Source of the DNA: Planctomycetota bacterium
GTDB taxonomy: Bacteria; Planctomycetota; Phycisphaerae; Phycisphaerales; UBA1924
DNA length: 59,883 bases
NCBI GenBank assembly: GCA_018242605.1
Contig: JAFEBP010000025.1
Span: forward strand, 355 to 60,237
Direction of reading: 5' to 3'
Part shown: piece after piece, positions 51,690 to 59,833 of the stretch
How the letters are laid out: each line of letters starts with the position of its first letter
How positions within the stretch are numbered: position 1 is the stretch's first letter
Notes under the pieces: generated by a model
Told to the model about the DNA's origin: nothing
The model's database searches: none
What the model saw: the letters and a program-made list of their open reading frames with translations, nothing else
Translations under genes and position numbers: made by a program

Positions 51690-53819
51690 ATGTCCGCAGG
51701 CAAGCCGCCCGAATCCGGTCAGAGCCTTTTCGCCGCGCAACGGTATGTGGACGCGCTTCCACTGCTGATAGCCGCCGCGCGGGCAGAACCCACTGATCAC
51801 TCGTTGTGGCAGAAAGCCATTCTTGCAGCCAGTTGGACTGGAGCTCACGCTCAGGCAGCCGACCTCGCTCAGCAGACTCTGCGCCATCATCCGCAATCGG
51901 ACTGGACGTGGCGACAGCTGGGTAGCGAACTGACAGCCGTTGATCGCCTGCCGGAAGCCGCTGAGGCTCTTCGGCAGGCCACACGTCTCAACCCCGAGGC
52001 CCCGTTCCTTTGGCGGTACATGGCTGCGCTCTGCCGTAAGCAGAAGGACCTTGAAGGTGAGATTCGTGCACTTACGCATTTGGTTGCGCTAGATGAAGCA
52101 GACTCAAACGACCTGAATCAGCTCGGCATTGCGCACCACAACCACAGGAACATGGCGCGTGCATTGGTGTTCTACCGACTTGCTGCCGCAGTCGACACCA
52201 ACCCATCGGCACTCTTCAACATGGGCCTCGTGTTCAATGATCCCGAGGTATCGCAGGACGCCGATGCCGCCGATGCTTATCGGCGGGTCTTGTCGATCGA
52301 TCCGAGTCATAAACGTGCTCCTGAGCGCCTCGAAGCCACGAAGCGAAAGCTAGTGCCACTCGCTGCAGCGGTGCGCCCGCTCACCACGAACCTACTGCAG
52401 CATGACGAACTGTTTCGCTTCTACATCAATCCGTTCGAGCTACTTCAACTGAGCCCTCCCGACGCGAGTGGAGAGATGGACATCAAGGCTGTCCAGCGAG
52501 CCAAGAAACGACTACTTCAGGAGATTGAGCTCAACGATGGTGCCGTTAGCTGGCTTGAGAATTGCCACATCGACCGATCGCGAGCTCTCGAAGCCGAGGA
52601 TGCGCTTCACGACACGATCCTTCGGGAGTATCACTGCGAGGTATTCCGGAATACCCCACTACTCCGCTTCTTGACACGCGGCGACGTCGGTCATTTTCTC
52701 TATTCGGACGACTATTTCCCCGAGCGCACTCTCGAGCGCACTGAAGAGGATGAGGACTTCCTCGGCTTCCTCAGCGCACCGTTTGCGAGACAGTACAACC
52801 TCTTGCTCACGCGAGCGATCGAACGAAAGCTCCTGCCCGTCGTCGAGGTTCTCTTTGACGGCAGACGTTGGGTTCGGTCCGAGGATGAGGATGTTTGTTT
52901 CGAGGGTGCCTTCAAACGTGTCGGAGCGATGGTCGACCTGATGCGACAGAAAGCGGTCGATGGCGCCACGAAACGCATCGAACTTCCTGAGATCCTGGCG
53001 TTGTTCAAGCAGCACAGCATTCCCGAATTGTTCAACCTTCTACCAACTCCATTTGCTTCGGCTCAGCGCGATCTCGTGTCTTCGATTCGGTCCCTGGCGA
53101 TTGCCTGCTTCAATGAGCACGGCGACTCTGAGCTCTCGAAGAACGTTCTCGCACTCTGCAATCGATTCAATTTCCGAAGCGTCGAGCTGACTGCTCGGCT
53201 CAAGGAGGACTACAAGACCATTGAGCGTTTGATCGCGGAGGAGCGGCAACATGAGTCGCGACTGCAGTTCGGTGCGAGTAGACCCGTAGCCATCACCAAG
53301 GAGGGCATCCGTGACGGCGACATTTTCCTTCCGGCAGGAAGTGTTGCTGCCGTTCGCTGGGGAGCAAGCATCACGAGAGGCGCAGGTGCCGATCAGTACG
53401 ATTTCCTCCTGGCGGCGAAGGACGAGGCTGGGAAGTCCATCACGGTGGCCTGGCGATCACAAGGCGCCGGCGCAATGGAGCAGCGCGAGCACTTTTCGGC
53501 GATGATAAGGGCGGCATTGAGCTACCTTGCCGAGGCCGTTGTTGCTCGTCTTCATGCACGCATCCTTTCGGGGCAACCTGTCACGATCGGGGCCTGCACG
53601 CTCGATCGCCACGGTGTGGCCTTCCAAACCCAGGGGTTCATATTCAGAAAGGATCGCCATCTCCGGTGGGGTGACGTCGTCGCGGAGACTCGAAACGGAG
53701 ACATCGTTGTGCGAAGCCGGTCACAGCACGGCGTTGCGTGTACCCTTCCCATGCGTGATACCGACAATGCGGTCCTCTTGCCGTTTCTGCCTTCGCTGAT
53801 GACACAACGCTCAGACTGA
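51690..53819 (+). CDS. TPR protein with degenerate J-like segment, Hsp70-operon partner
   Basis: 709 residues. About 1-215: five or six TPR-like helical pairs (for example SDWTWRQLGSELTAVDRLPEAAEALRQA). At about 247 begins NPFELLQLSPPDASGEMDIKAVQRAKKRLLQEI, with the spacing of J-domain helices I-II but no HPD motif; the position where HPD should stand has LNDGAVSW. A central helical region (about 320-530) and a C-terminal beta-rich part (about 540-700) follow. It is the first gene of an operon with a GrpE-like and an Hsp70-like protein, so a J-type partner is the best guess. Codon use is less GC-rich than in the upstream genes. Confidence 0.72.
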   Translation: MSAGKPPESGQSLFAAQRYVDALPLLIAAARAEPTDHSLWQKAILAASWTGAHAQAADLAQQTLRHHPQSDWTWRQLGSELTAVDRLPEAAEALRQATRLNPEAPFLWRYMAALCRKQKDLEGEIRALTHLVALDEADSNDLNQLGIAHHNHRNMARALVFYRLAAAVDTNPSALFNMGLVFNDPEVSQDADAADAYRRVLSIDPSHKRAPERLEATKRKLVPLAAAVRPLTTNLLQHDELFRFYINPFELLQLSPPDASGEMDIKAVQRAKKRLLQEIELNDGAVSWLENCHIDRSRALEAEDALHDTILREYHCEVFRNTPLLRFLTRGDVGHFLYSDDYFPERTLERTEEDEDFLGFLSAPFARQYNLLLTRAIERKLLPVVEVLFDGRRWVRSEDEDVCFEGAFKRVGAMVDLMRQKAVDGATKRIELPEILALFKQHSIPELFNLLPTPFASAQRDLVSSIRSLAIACFNEHGDSELSKNVLALCNRFNFRSVELTARLKEDYKTIERLIAEERQHESRLQFGASRPVAITKEGIRDGDIFLPAGSVAAVRWGASITRGAGADQYDFLLAAKDEAGKSITVAWRSQGAGAMEQREHFSAMIRAALSYLAEAVVARLHARILSGQPVTIGACTLDRHGVAFQTQGFIFRKDRHLRWGDVVAETRNGDIVVRSRSQHGVACTLPMRDTDNAVLLPFLPSLMTQRSD

Positions 53820-53838
53820 CGACCCGGAAACTCCCGCT

Positions 53839-54234
53839 ATGGACATGCGAATCCAGGTACCCAAGTGCATCCTCACGGCGCTGAACCAGCTCTACGACAT
53901 GGAGCGAAAGCTGGCAAAGGCAGGGGATGCTGCGAACATCACGCGGAATGTGAACAAGATTCGGGCTGCTTTCGCGGAAGAGGGCGTGGCTGCAGCCGAC
54001 ATCAGTGGCGGGGTCACGGCTATACGGTTGGTCTATGAGGACCCCATGGGTCAACCATTCAAGGAAACCCGTACGGACCTTGAAGCGTCGATTTCAGGCT
54101 CTGGGACGAGCGATCTGGTAGTTGTTGAGGTCATCAAGCCCATCATCCGCGCCGTTCTAAGGGACGGCGCTGGCGAGTTTTCCAAGGTTGTCCAGAAGGG
54201 CATCGTTGTGGTCGAATCGCGGAAGGAGTGTTAA
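53839..54234 (+). CDS. Small protein with GrpE-like C-terminal pattern
   Basis: 131 residues. The N-terminal part is helical (ILTALNQLYDMERKLAKAG), then a beta-rich part. The end, FSKVVQKGIVVVESRKE, resembles the VVQKGY...V.V strand of the GrpE beta domain, but the usual long dimer helix is much shorter and no full GrpE signature is seen. Placed between a J-like and an Hsp70-like gene (19 bases after the first, 3 before the second), a nucleotide-exchange factor is a plausible hypothesis. A different client-binding role is equally possible. Confidence 0.6.
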   Translation: MDMRIQVPKCILTALNQLYDMERKLAKAGDAANITRNVNKIRAAFAEEGVAAADISGGVTAIRLVYEDPMGQPFKETRTDLEASISGSGTSDLVVVEVIKPIIRAVLRDGAGEFSKVVQKGIVVVESRKEC

Positions 54235-54237
54235 TCA

Positions 54238-56724
54238 ATGGGCTCGATGATCAACTTCGGAATCGACCTGGGGACGACCAACTCATTGCTGGCGCGGTTT
54301 AACAAGGGTGAGGTGGAGGTCTTCAAGAACCCAAACGGGTTCAAGGAGACGCTTCCGTCGATCGTCGGGTTCCGCAACGATCGCATATTGGTGGGAGAGC
54401 AGGCACGGACCTTCGCCGAGAAGGACCCGAAGAGCGTGGTGAGCCAGTTCAAGCGAAAGATGGGCACGACTGAGACTTTCAAGATCAAGTCCACAGGCCA
54501 GTCCAAGACGCCGATCGAGCTGTCGGCGTTCGTGCTCAAGGAGCTGAAGACCTTCATCCGCACGGGCGAGGTGCCCGATGCCGTGGTTCTCACCATCCCC
54601 GCGTCGTTCGACATGCTGCAGTCGAACGCCACAAAGGAGGCGGGCTACGCGGCGGGGTTCAAGCAGGTTGTGCTTCTCCAAGAGCCGATCGCCGCCAGCC
54701 TTGCGTATGCGAACAAGGAAAAGGGGATCGACTTAAAAAACAGTCAGTGGATTGTGTACGACCTTGGAGGGGGCACGTTCGATGTGGCGCTGGTGAAGAT
54801 CGTTCAAGGCGAACTGAAGGTGGTCGACCATGAGGGCGACAACTACCTCGGCGGTGCGGATTTCGATGCGTTGATCGTTGAAAAAATTGTTGTTCCTGCG
54901 CTGACCAAGCGGGGTCAGTTCAAGGACTTGCTGTCGCAAATGCGAAGCGAGTCGGGGAAGCACAACCGACTGTGGTATCGGCTTCTCAGCCTCGCTGAGC
55001 AGGCGAAGATTGAACTGTCTGCGAGGTCCTCCGCCGAGATCGAGGTCACGTTGGACGACGACTCTGGCACAACCGTTGAGGCCATCCTTCCCATCTCTCG
55101 CTCCGAGTTTGAGTCCATCATCAAGGACTCCATCGACCGAACGGCGGAAATGCTAAGGACGATCCTCACCCGGAACTCGCTTCGTCCGCAGGATTTGAAG
55201 TTCGTCCTCATGGTCGGCGGCTCTACATATTCCCCTTTTGTGCGACAGAGAATTGAGGAGCTTCTTGGCATCCCCGTGAACACCGGGATTGACCCGACGA
55301 ATGCGATCGCGGTGGGCGCCGCGTACTTCGCAGCCACGCGAGAGGTGAATCTTCGCGAGCAGGATGCCAAGCCGACCGCTTCCGATGCGATTCGGATCAG
55401 AGTGGCTTACAACCGTGCATCGCAGGAGGCCGAAGAGATATTCTCGGCGAAGGTCGAAGGGAGCACAGAAGGCCTGTTCTATAGGATTGTCCGCAACGAT
55501 GGCGGCTACGACAGCGGACTGAAGACCCTTGCTGTTCGAATCCTGGAAGATCTTCCACTTCAGGCTGACGCCTACAACCTGTTCTCGCTGAAGATCCTGG
55601 ATCGCCACAATAACGTGGTACCTGCGGACGTCGATACAATTCAGATTGCTCAGGGAAAGTACAGCGTCGCCGGACAGCTTCTCCCCGAAGATCTTGCGCT
55701 GGTGAAGGATGACATGGCCGGTGACACAAAGCTAGAGCCGATCTTCGTGAAGAATACTGTGCTGCCCGCACGTACGAAGAAGACGGTCGAGGTGAGCAAG
55801 ACGATCGTGCATGGCTCGGATGACCAGATCCAAATCATCGTCGTAGAGGGTCCGTCCGACAATCACTTCACCGCGAATAAGCGCATCGGATACTTGGTCA
55901 TTTCCGGAAAAGGTCTGAAGCGTGACCTGATGCGCGGAACTGAGATCGATCTGACTTTCGAAGTCTCCGAATCCCGAGACCTCACTGTCCAGGCCTTCGT
56001 TAACCCATCCGGCCCGGAATTCTCGCAGGTGTTCACGCCGACACGACGGGATGTGCCCGCTGCCACGTTGGCCGAGGAGGTAAGGATGCTCGGCACCCGC
56101 TTGGAGGAGGAGAAGGCTGAGGCGCTTGCTAGCGAAAGATTCGAGGTCGTGGACCACCTCGACAAGCTCCTGGCGCCGCTAAAGGAGCTGCATGTGGAGT
56201 CCGGCCTGCTGGCGGCAGACGACGTAACCGACTCCCGTTACAAGCTGGAGGATCGCAAGCGAAAGATCGCCCAAGAGATGAATGGATTGATCGCAGGCAA
56301 GAGGGTCGAGCGCCTCCGCGGCGAATATCGAGAGACCAAAGAGCGCGTCAGCGCGATCGTCACCGAGAGCGGGAACGACCAGGAGCGCCGCCAACTGCAT
56401 GAGATCGTCGCTCGTGAGCACACATTTCTGAACTCAAACAACCCCAGCAAGATCGAGGCTGCGGTGGACCACCTCGATCGGATCTCTTTCCAAATTCTCC
56501 GTCGAACCCCTGAGTTCCTCATTGGTTGGTTCCAGCACCTGCTCGAGAAGCGCGAAATGCTGAATGACCAGCTTCAGGCCAAGAACCTCATCGATGCAGG
56601 GAAGAAGCACGTCGCCGCTGAGGAGTTTGATCGGTTGGCGGAAGTCAATGCACGGCTTCATGCGCTGCTCCCGCAGCAGGTCAAGGAGTCCGACGAAATG
56701 CGGCACTTTACAGGCATCTGTTGA
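54238..56724 (+). CDS. Divergent Hsp70-family protein with extended C terminus
   Basis: 828 residues against about 640 for DnaK. The actin-like ATPase is clear: FGIDLGTTNSLLARF (phosphate 1), VYDLGGGTFDVALVKI (phosphate 2), VLMVGGSTYSPFVRQRIEELLG (adenosine). After residue 380 the substrate part is unlike DnaK: a longer beta region (IRIRVAYNRASQEAEEIFSAKVEG onward), a second beta segment (to about 600) and a helical tail of about 220 residues rich in Glu, Lys and Arg. GGAAGGAG nine bases before ATG supports the start at 54238. The interdomain DLLLLDV linker of DnaK is not recognisable. Confidence 0.9.
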   Translation: MGSMINFGIDLGTTNSLLARFNKGEVEVFKNPNGFKETLPSIVGFRNDRILVGEQARTFAEKDPKSVVSQFKRKMGTTETFKIKSTGQSKTPIELSAFVLKELKTFIRTGEVPDAVVLTIPASFDMLQSNATKEAGYAAGFKQVVLLQEPIAASLAYANKEKGIDLKNSQWIVYDLGGGTFDVALVKIVQGELKVVDHEGDNYLGGADFDALIVEKIVVPALTKRGQFKDLLSQMRSESGKHNRLWYRLLSLAEQAKIELSARSSAEIEVTLDDDSGTTVEAILPISRSEFESIIKDSIDRTAEMLRTILTRNSLRPQDLKFVLMVGGSTYSPFVRQRIEELLGIPVNTGIDPTNAIAVGAAYFAATREVNLREQDAKPTASDAIRIRVAYNRASQEAEEIFSAKVEGSTEGLFYRIVRNDGGYDSGLKTLAVRILEDLPLQADAYNLFSLKILDRHNNVVPADVDTIQIAQGKYSVAGQLLPEDLALVKDDMAGDTKLEPIFVKNTVLPARTKKTVEVSKTIVHGSDDQIQIIVVEGPSDNHFTANKRIGYLVISGKGLKRDLMRGTEIDLTFEVSESRDLTVQAFVNPSGPEFSQVFTPTRRDVPAATLAEEVRMLGTRLEEEKAEALASERFEVVDHLDKLLAPLKELHVESGLLAADDVTDSRYKLEDRKRKIAQEMNGLIAGKRVERLRGEYRETKERVSAIVTESGNDQERRQLHEIVAREHTFLNSNNPSKIEAAVDHLDRISFQILRRTPEFLIGWFQHLLEKREMLNDQLQAKNLIDAGKKHVAAEEFDRLAEVNARLHALLPQQVKESDEMRHFTGIC

Positions 56725-56788
56725 TCTGCTACGCGAGTTAGTCCTCGTGCATGCAGAGGCGGAGCTCCGGACGGCAACGGTGCACTGA
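56719..56788 (+). pseudogene. Possible fragment of a further operon gene
   Basis: The reading frame overlapping and following the Hsp70 stop gives VDLLRELVLVHAEAELRTATVH, then a stop. This looks like a protein segment and has no start codon of its own. It may be a remnant of a fourth gene cut by insertion of the recombinase cassette. It is also possible that it is chance, because the stretch is short. Confidence 0.25.
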
Positions 56789-56925
56789 TGCCCGACCTCG
56801 CAACGCCGCTATGAGGTGGCGTCGTGGCTGCGGACGCATTGCCCGCGGCAACGCGACGCCCCAGGCTCGACGCATTTTGAAAGGGTCTTCGGGATTCTGT
56901 CCGCGAACGGGTTAGTTGCTCTTTG

Positions 56926-56945
56926 GCGGGTTGCTGTTGACCCGC
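56926..56945 (+). promoter_or_regulatory. Hairpin adjoining the RBS of the recombinase cassette
   Basis: GCGGGT (56926-56931) pairs with ACCCGC (56940-56945) around an 8-base loop. The ribosome-binding site GAAGGAG starts at the next base. The stem could hide or present the site and so control the first cassette gene. The role is inferred. Confidence 0.4.
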
Positions 56946-56958
56946 GAAGGAGCCGTTC

Positions 56959-57237
56959 GTGTCCCAGCAGGACCCTCTGGACTCCGCCGCCAAGCGGCGC
57001 GAGATCGTCATCGCCACGCTTGCCGCCGCCATGCACCGCTGGCACCGGGAGCGGATTCGGGCCGGAGTTCGAGCCAGTCGGGCCGCCAGCATCGCGCCGG
57101 CGGAGCATCGAAAACCCGAGAGTTCTCGACTTGACCCTGCGGAAGATGATCGCCCTGATCGTCCGCTCCCGCTCGATTCCGACACGGCCGCGGGCCATGT
57201 CGGGGCCGAGCGGGCAGGAGGACTTTCATGGCGCTGA
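56959..57237 (+). CDS. Small polar protein at the head of the recombinase cassette
   Basis: 92 residues from GTG, seven bases after GAAGGAG. The first 35 residues are a basic helix (AAKRREIVIATLAAAMHRWHRERIR), the rest is Arg/Pro/Asp-rich and probably disordered. Its end overlaps the DUF2924 start by ten bases, which supports translation. Such short ORFs are common before DUF2924-recombinase pairs. Function unknown. Confidence 0.6.
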   Translation: MSQQDPLDSAAKRREIVIATLAAAMHRWHRERIRAGVRASRAASIAPAEHRKPESSRLDPAEDDRPDRPLPLDSDTAAGHVGAERAGGLSWR

Positions 57238-57779
57238 ACATCCATGTAGAACTGAGGCGGCTCGGAACGCTCAAGACGCCGCAGCTCAAGGCCCGCTACG
57301 CCGAGCTCTTCGGCGAGCCGACGCGCTGCAACAACCGCCCGTACCTGATCAAACGGATCGCCTGGCGGCTCCAGGCCGACGCGGAGGGCGACCTTTCCGA
57401 GCGAGCCCGCCAGCGGGCGGCGGAGTTGGCCGACGACGCAGATCTGCGGCTGCAGGCCCCGGTCGGGGCTCCGCGACCCACCACGATCAGCGACGCGCCG
57501 TCCCCAAAGCATGCCATCGTCTCGCTCCGCGTCTCGCGGGCCAGCGACGTGCCGCTGCCGGGGTCGACGCTGTGGCGGACCTACAAGGGCAAGGCGTACA
57601 GCGTGATCGTGCTGCCCAAGGGCTTTGAGTGCGAGGGCAAGGTCTACCGCTCGCTGTCGGCGGTGGCCAACGCGATCACCGGCAGCCACTGGAACGGCGC
57701 GAAGTTCTTCGCCGACGCGATGAAGATTGCCTCGAAGGAGCGGGCGTCGACTGAGGTTGGGGCGGAGGCCGCATCATGA
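57228..57779 (+). CDS. DUF2924 family protein
   Basis: 183 residues. The N-terminal part has LKTPQLKARYAELFGEPTRCNNRPYLIKRIAWRLQ, the DUF2924 signature; the C-terminal part has LWRTYKGKAYSVIVLPKGFECEGKVYRSLSAVANAITGSHWNGAKFF, a small beta-rich module also typical of the family. These proteins nearly always sit directly before a large serine recombinase and may help recombination. Stop overlaps the recombinase start (ATGA). Confidence 0.88.
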   Translation: MALNIHVELRRLGTLKTPQLKARYAELFGEPTRCNNRPYLIKRIAWRLQADAEGDLSERARQRAAELADDADLRLQAPVGAPRPTTISDAPSPKHAIVSLRVSRASDVPLPGSTLWRTYKGKAYSVIVLPKGFECEGKVYRSLSAVANAITGSHWNGAKFFADAMKIASKERASTEVGAEAAS

Positions 57780-59305
57780 ACGGGGCCGCGACCTCGAAGA
57801 CACCCGGGCTGATCCGCTGCGCGATCTACACCCGCAAGAGCAGCGAGGAGGGCCTCGAGCAGGAGTTCAACTCGCTCGACGCCCAGCGCGAGAGCGGCGA
57901 GCTCTACGTCAGCAGCCAGCGGTCCGAAGGGTGGGTGTGCCTGCCCGACCGCTACGACGACGGCGGGTACACCGGCGGCAACATGGAGCGGCCGGGCCTC
58001 AAGCAGCTCATGGCCGACATCGACGCGGGCAAGGTCGACTGCGTGGTTGTCTACAAGGTCGACCGCCTGAGCCGCTCGCTGCTGGACTTCGCCCGGATCA
58101 TGGAGGTCTTCGACCGCAAGAAGGTCTCGTTCGTCAGCGTCACCCAGCAGTTCAACACCACCCACTCGATGGGACGCCTGACGCTGAACATCCTGCTGTC
58201 GTTCGCCCAGTTTGAGCGGGAGATCATCTCGGAGCGTACCCGAGACAAGATCGCGGCCACTCGTCGCAAGGGCAAGTGGTTCGGCGGCAAGCCCATCCTC
58301 GGGTACGACGTGGTGGGCGGGAAGCTCATCGTCAACCGCGACGAGGCCTTCCGGGTGCGGGAGCTCTTCGCGATCTACATCGAGACGCGTTCGGTCCGCG
58401 CGACGACCGAGGCGGCGCTCAAGCGCGGGTGGACGACCAAGAGCTGGACCCAGAAGGACGGGACCAAAGTCGGCGGCCTGCCGCTGACCAACCCCTACGT
58501 CCACCGCATCCTGACCAACGTCTCCTACCTCGGCAAGGTGCAGCACCACGACCAGTTGTTTGAGGGCGAGCACGAGGGGATCATCGAGCCGACGCTGTGG
58601 AAGCGGGCGGCGACGATCCTGGAGGCCAACGGGCGCGACAAGGGGAGCGACGTCCGCAACACGCACCACGGGCTGCTCAAAGGCCTGGTGCGGTGCCGCA
58701 ACTGCGACAAGCCCATGTCGCACACCTTCACGACCAAGGCTGGCAAGCGCACGTACCGCTACTACGCGTGCCACGCGGCCCAGAGCCGGGGCTACCACAC
58801 CTGCCCGTCCAAGTCGATCCCCGCCGAGCCGCTCGAGTCGTTCGTGGTCGAGCGGCTGCGGGCGCTCGGCCGCGACCGGGAACTGGTGGGCGTCATTCTG
58901 GACCGCGCCCGAACCCATTCGCGTGAGCTCGCCGAGCAGCTCGAGGACCGCCGCGCCACGCTGCAGCGGGAGCTTCGCTGGCTGGCCAGCGACGAGCGCC
59001 GCGCCGGGGCCTCCAGCGACATCGACCGACTCGCGGAGGTGGCGGAGCGCTCGCGGCAGATCGGCGAGCAGATCCGCGAGATCGAAGAGGAACTCGCCGA
59101 CGCCGCGAAGAACGAGCTCCGGCGTGACCAGGTCGATGCGGCGTTCGCGGAGTTCCAGCCGCTGTGGGACCAGCTCAGCACGCGCGAGCGCGCCGAACTG
59201 CTCCGCTCGCTGATCAAGGCCGTCGAGTACGACGGCAAGGCCGGCGAGGTGACGCTGGTCTTCCACCCCGAATCGTCCCGCCTCGCTGCGGAGTGCAAGC
59301 CATGA
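57776..59305 (+). CDS. Large serine recombinase (integrase/resolvase type)
   Basis: 509 residues. Nucleophile Ser22 in IYTRKSSEEG, further active-site residues in VVYKVDRLSRS and QFEREIISERTRDKIAATRRKGKW, then a recombinase domain and a zinc-ribbon with Cys pairs (RCRNCDKPM and YACHAAQSRGYHTC). A long coiled coil (about 370-450) follows, as expected for this class. It can integrate or excise DNA at short att sites. No tyrosine integrase or phage gene is in view. Confidence 0.94.
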   Translation: MNGAATSKTPGLIRCAIYTRKSSEEGLEQEFNSLDAQRESGELYVSSQRSEGWVCLPDRYDDGGYTGGNMERPGLKQLMADIDAGKVDCVVVYKVDRLSRSLLDFARIMEVFDRKKVSFVSVTQQFNTTHSMGRLTLNILLSFAQFEREIISERTRDKIAATRRKGKWFGGKPILGYDVVGGKLIVNRDEAFRVRELFAIYIETRSVRATTEAALKRGWTTKSWTQKDGTKVGGLPLTNPYVHRILTNVSYLGKVQHHDQLFEGEHEGIIEPTLWKRAATILEANGRDKGSDVRNTHHGLLKGLVRCRNCDKPMSHTFTTKAGKRTYRYYACHAAQSRGYHTCPSKSIPAEPLESFVVERLRALGRDRELVGVILDRARTHSRELAEQLEDRRATLQRELRWLASDERRAGASSDIDRLAEVAERSRQIGEQIREIEEELADAAKNELRRDQVDAAFAEFQPLWDQLSTRERAELLRSLIKAVEYDGKAGEVTLVFHPESSRLAAECKP

Positions 59306-59793
59306 GCCTTCCGGATCGCGCCACGTTCAAGGTCTGCTTCGAGAGCGGCGTCAACACGGGCCGCGTCATGCGCGTCGGCAGTCCCCCACCCCCGGTGCCC
59401 GTCACCACGCAGAGCCGGACGCCTCGGCGCGTGCCGCGCGTGGCCAAGCTCATGGCGTTGGCGCTCCGCTTCGACTGGCTCGTGCGGAGCGGGCAGGTGA
59501 AGGACTTCGCCGAGATCGCGCGGCTCGGCCACGTCACCCGCGGGCGGCTCAGCCAGATCATGGACCTGGTCAATCTCGCGCCCGACATCCAGGAGCAACT
59601 GCTCTTCCTCGTGCCGCCCGAGAGCGGCAAGGATCGGATCACCGAGAAGCAGCTGCGGCCGGTGACCCGGCAGCCGGACTGGGCGACCCAGCGGCGGCTC
59701 TGGCGGGCGCTCAATCGGACTGACGACATGGTGTCAGGCCCTGCGCCGGACGGCGTGGTCGCCATGCGGGCCAAGGCTGCGCAAGTCGAGTAA
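59302..59793 (+). CDS. HTH protein of the recombinase cassette
   Basis: 163 residues starting at the ATG that overlaps the recombinase stop. The middle segment KDFAEIARLGHVTRGRLSQIMDLVNLAPDIQEQLLFL is a helix-turn-helix like that in ParB/plasmid-type proteins. Residues 1-60 are basic and probably disordered; the tail has RQPDWATQRRLWRAL. It is likely to regulate or assist the recombinase, as a directionality factor for example. Confidence 0.78.
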   Translation: MSLPDRATFKVCFESGVNTGRVMRVGSPPPPVPVTTQSRTPRRVPRVAKLMALALRFDWLVRSGQVKDFAEIARLGHVTRGRLSQIMDLVNLAPDIQEQLLFLVPPESGKDRITEKQLRPVTRQPDWATQRRLWRALNRTDDMVSGPAPDGVVAMRAKAAQVE

Positions 59794-59833
59794 CTGTCGG
59801 ATTTTGTGGACGGGATCAGGATTCCCTGTCGGA
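59794..59833. repeat. Direct repeat of CTGTCGGA near the window end
   Basis: CTGTCGGA occurs at 59794-59801 and 59826-59833, just after the HTH gene. The rest of the last 90 bases has no gene. These could be part of an att or protein-binding site, but an 8-base repeat can be chance. Confidence 0.3.
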
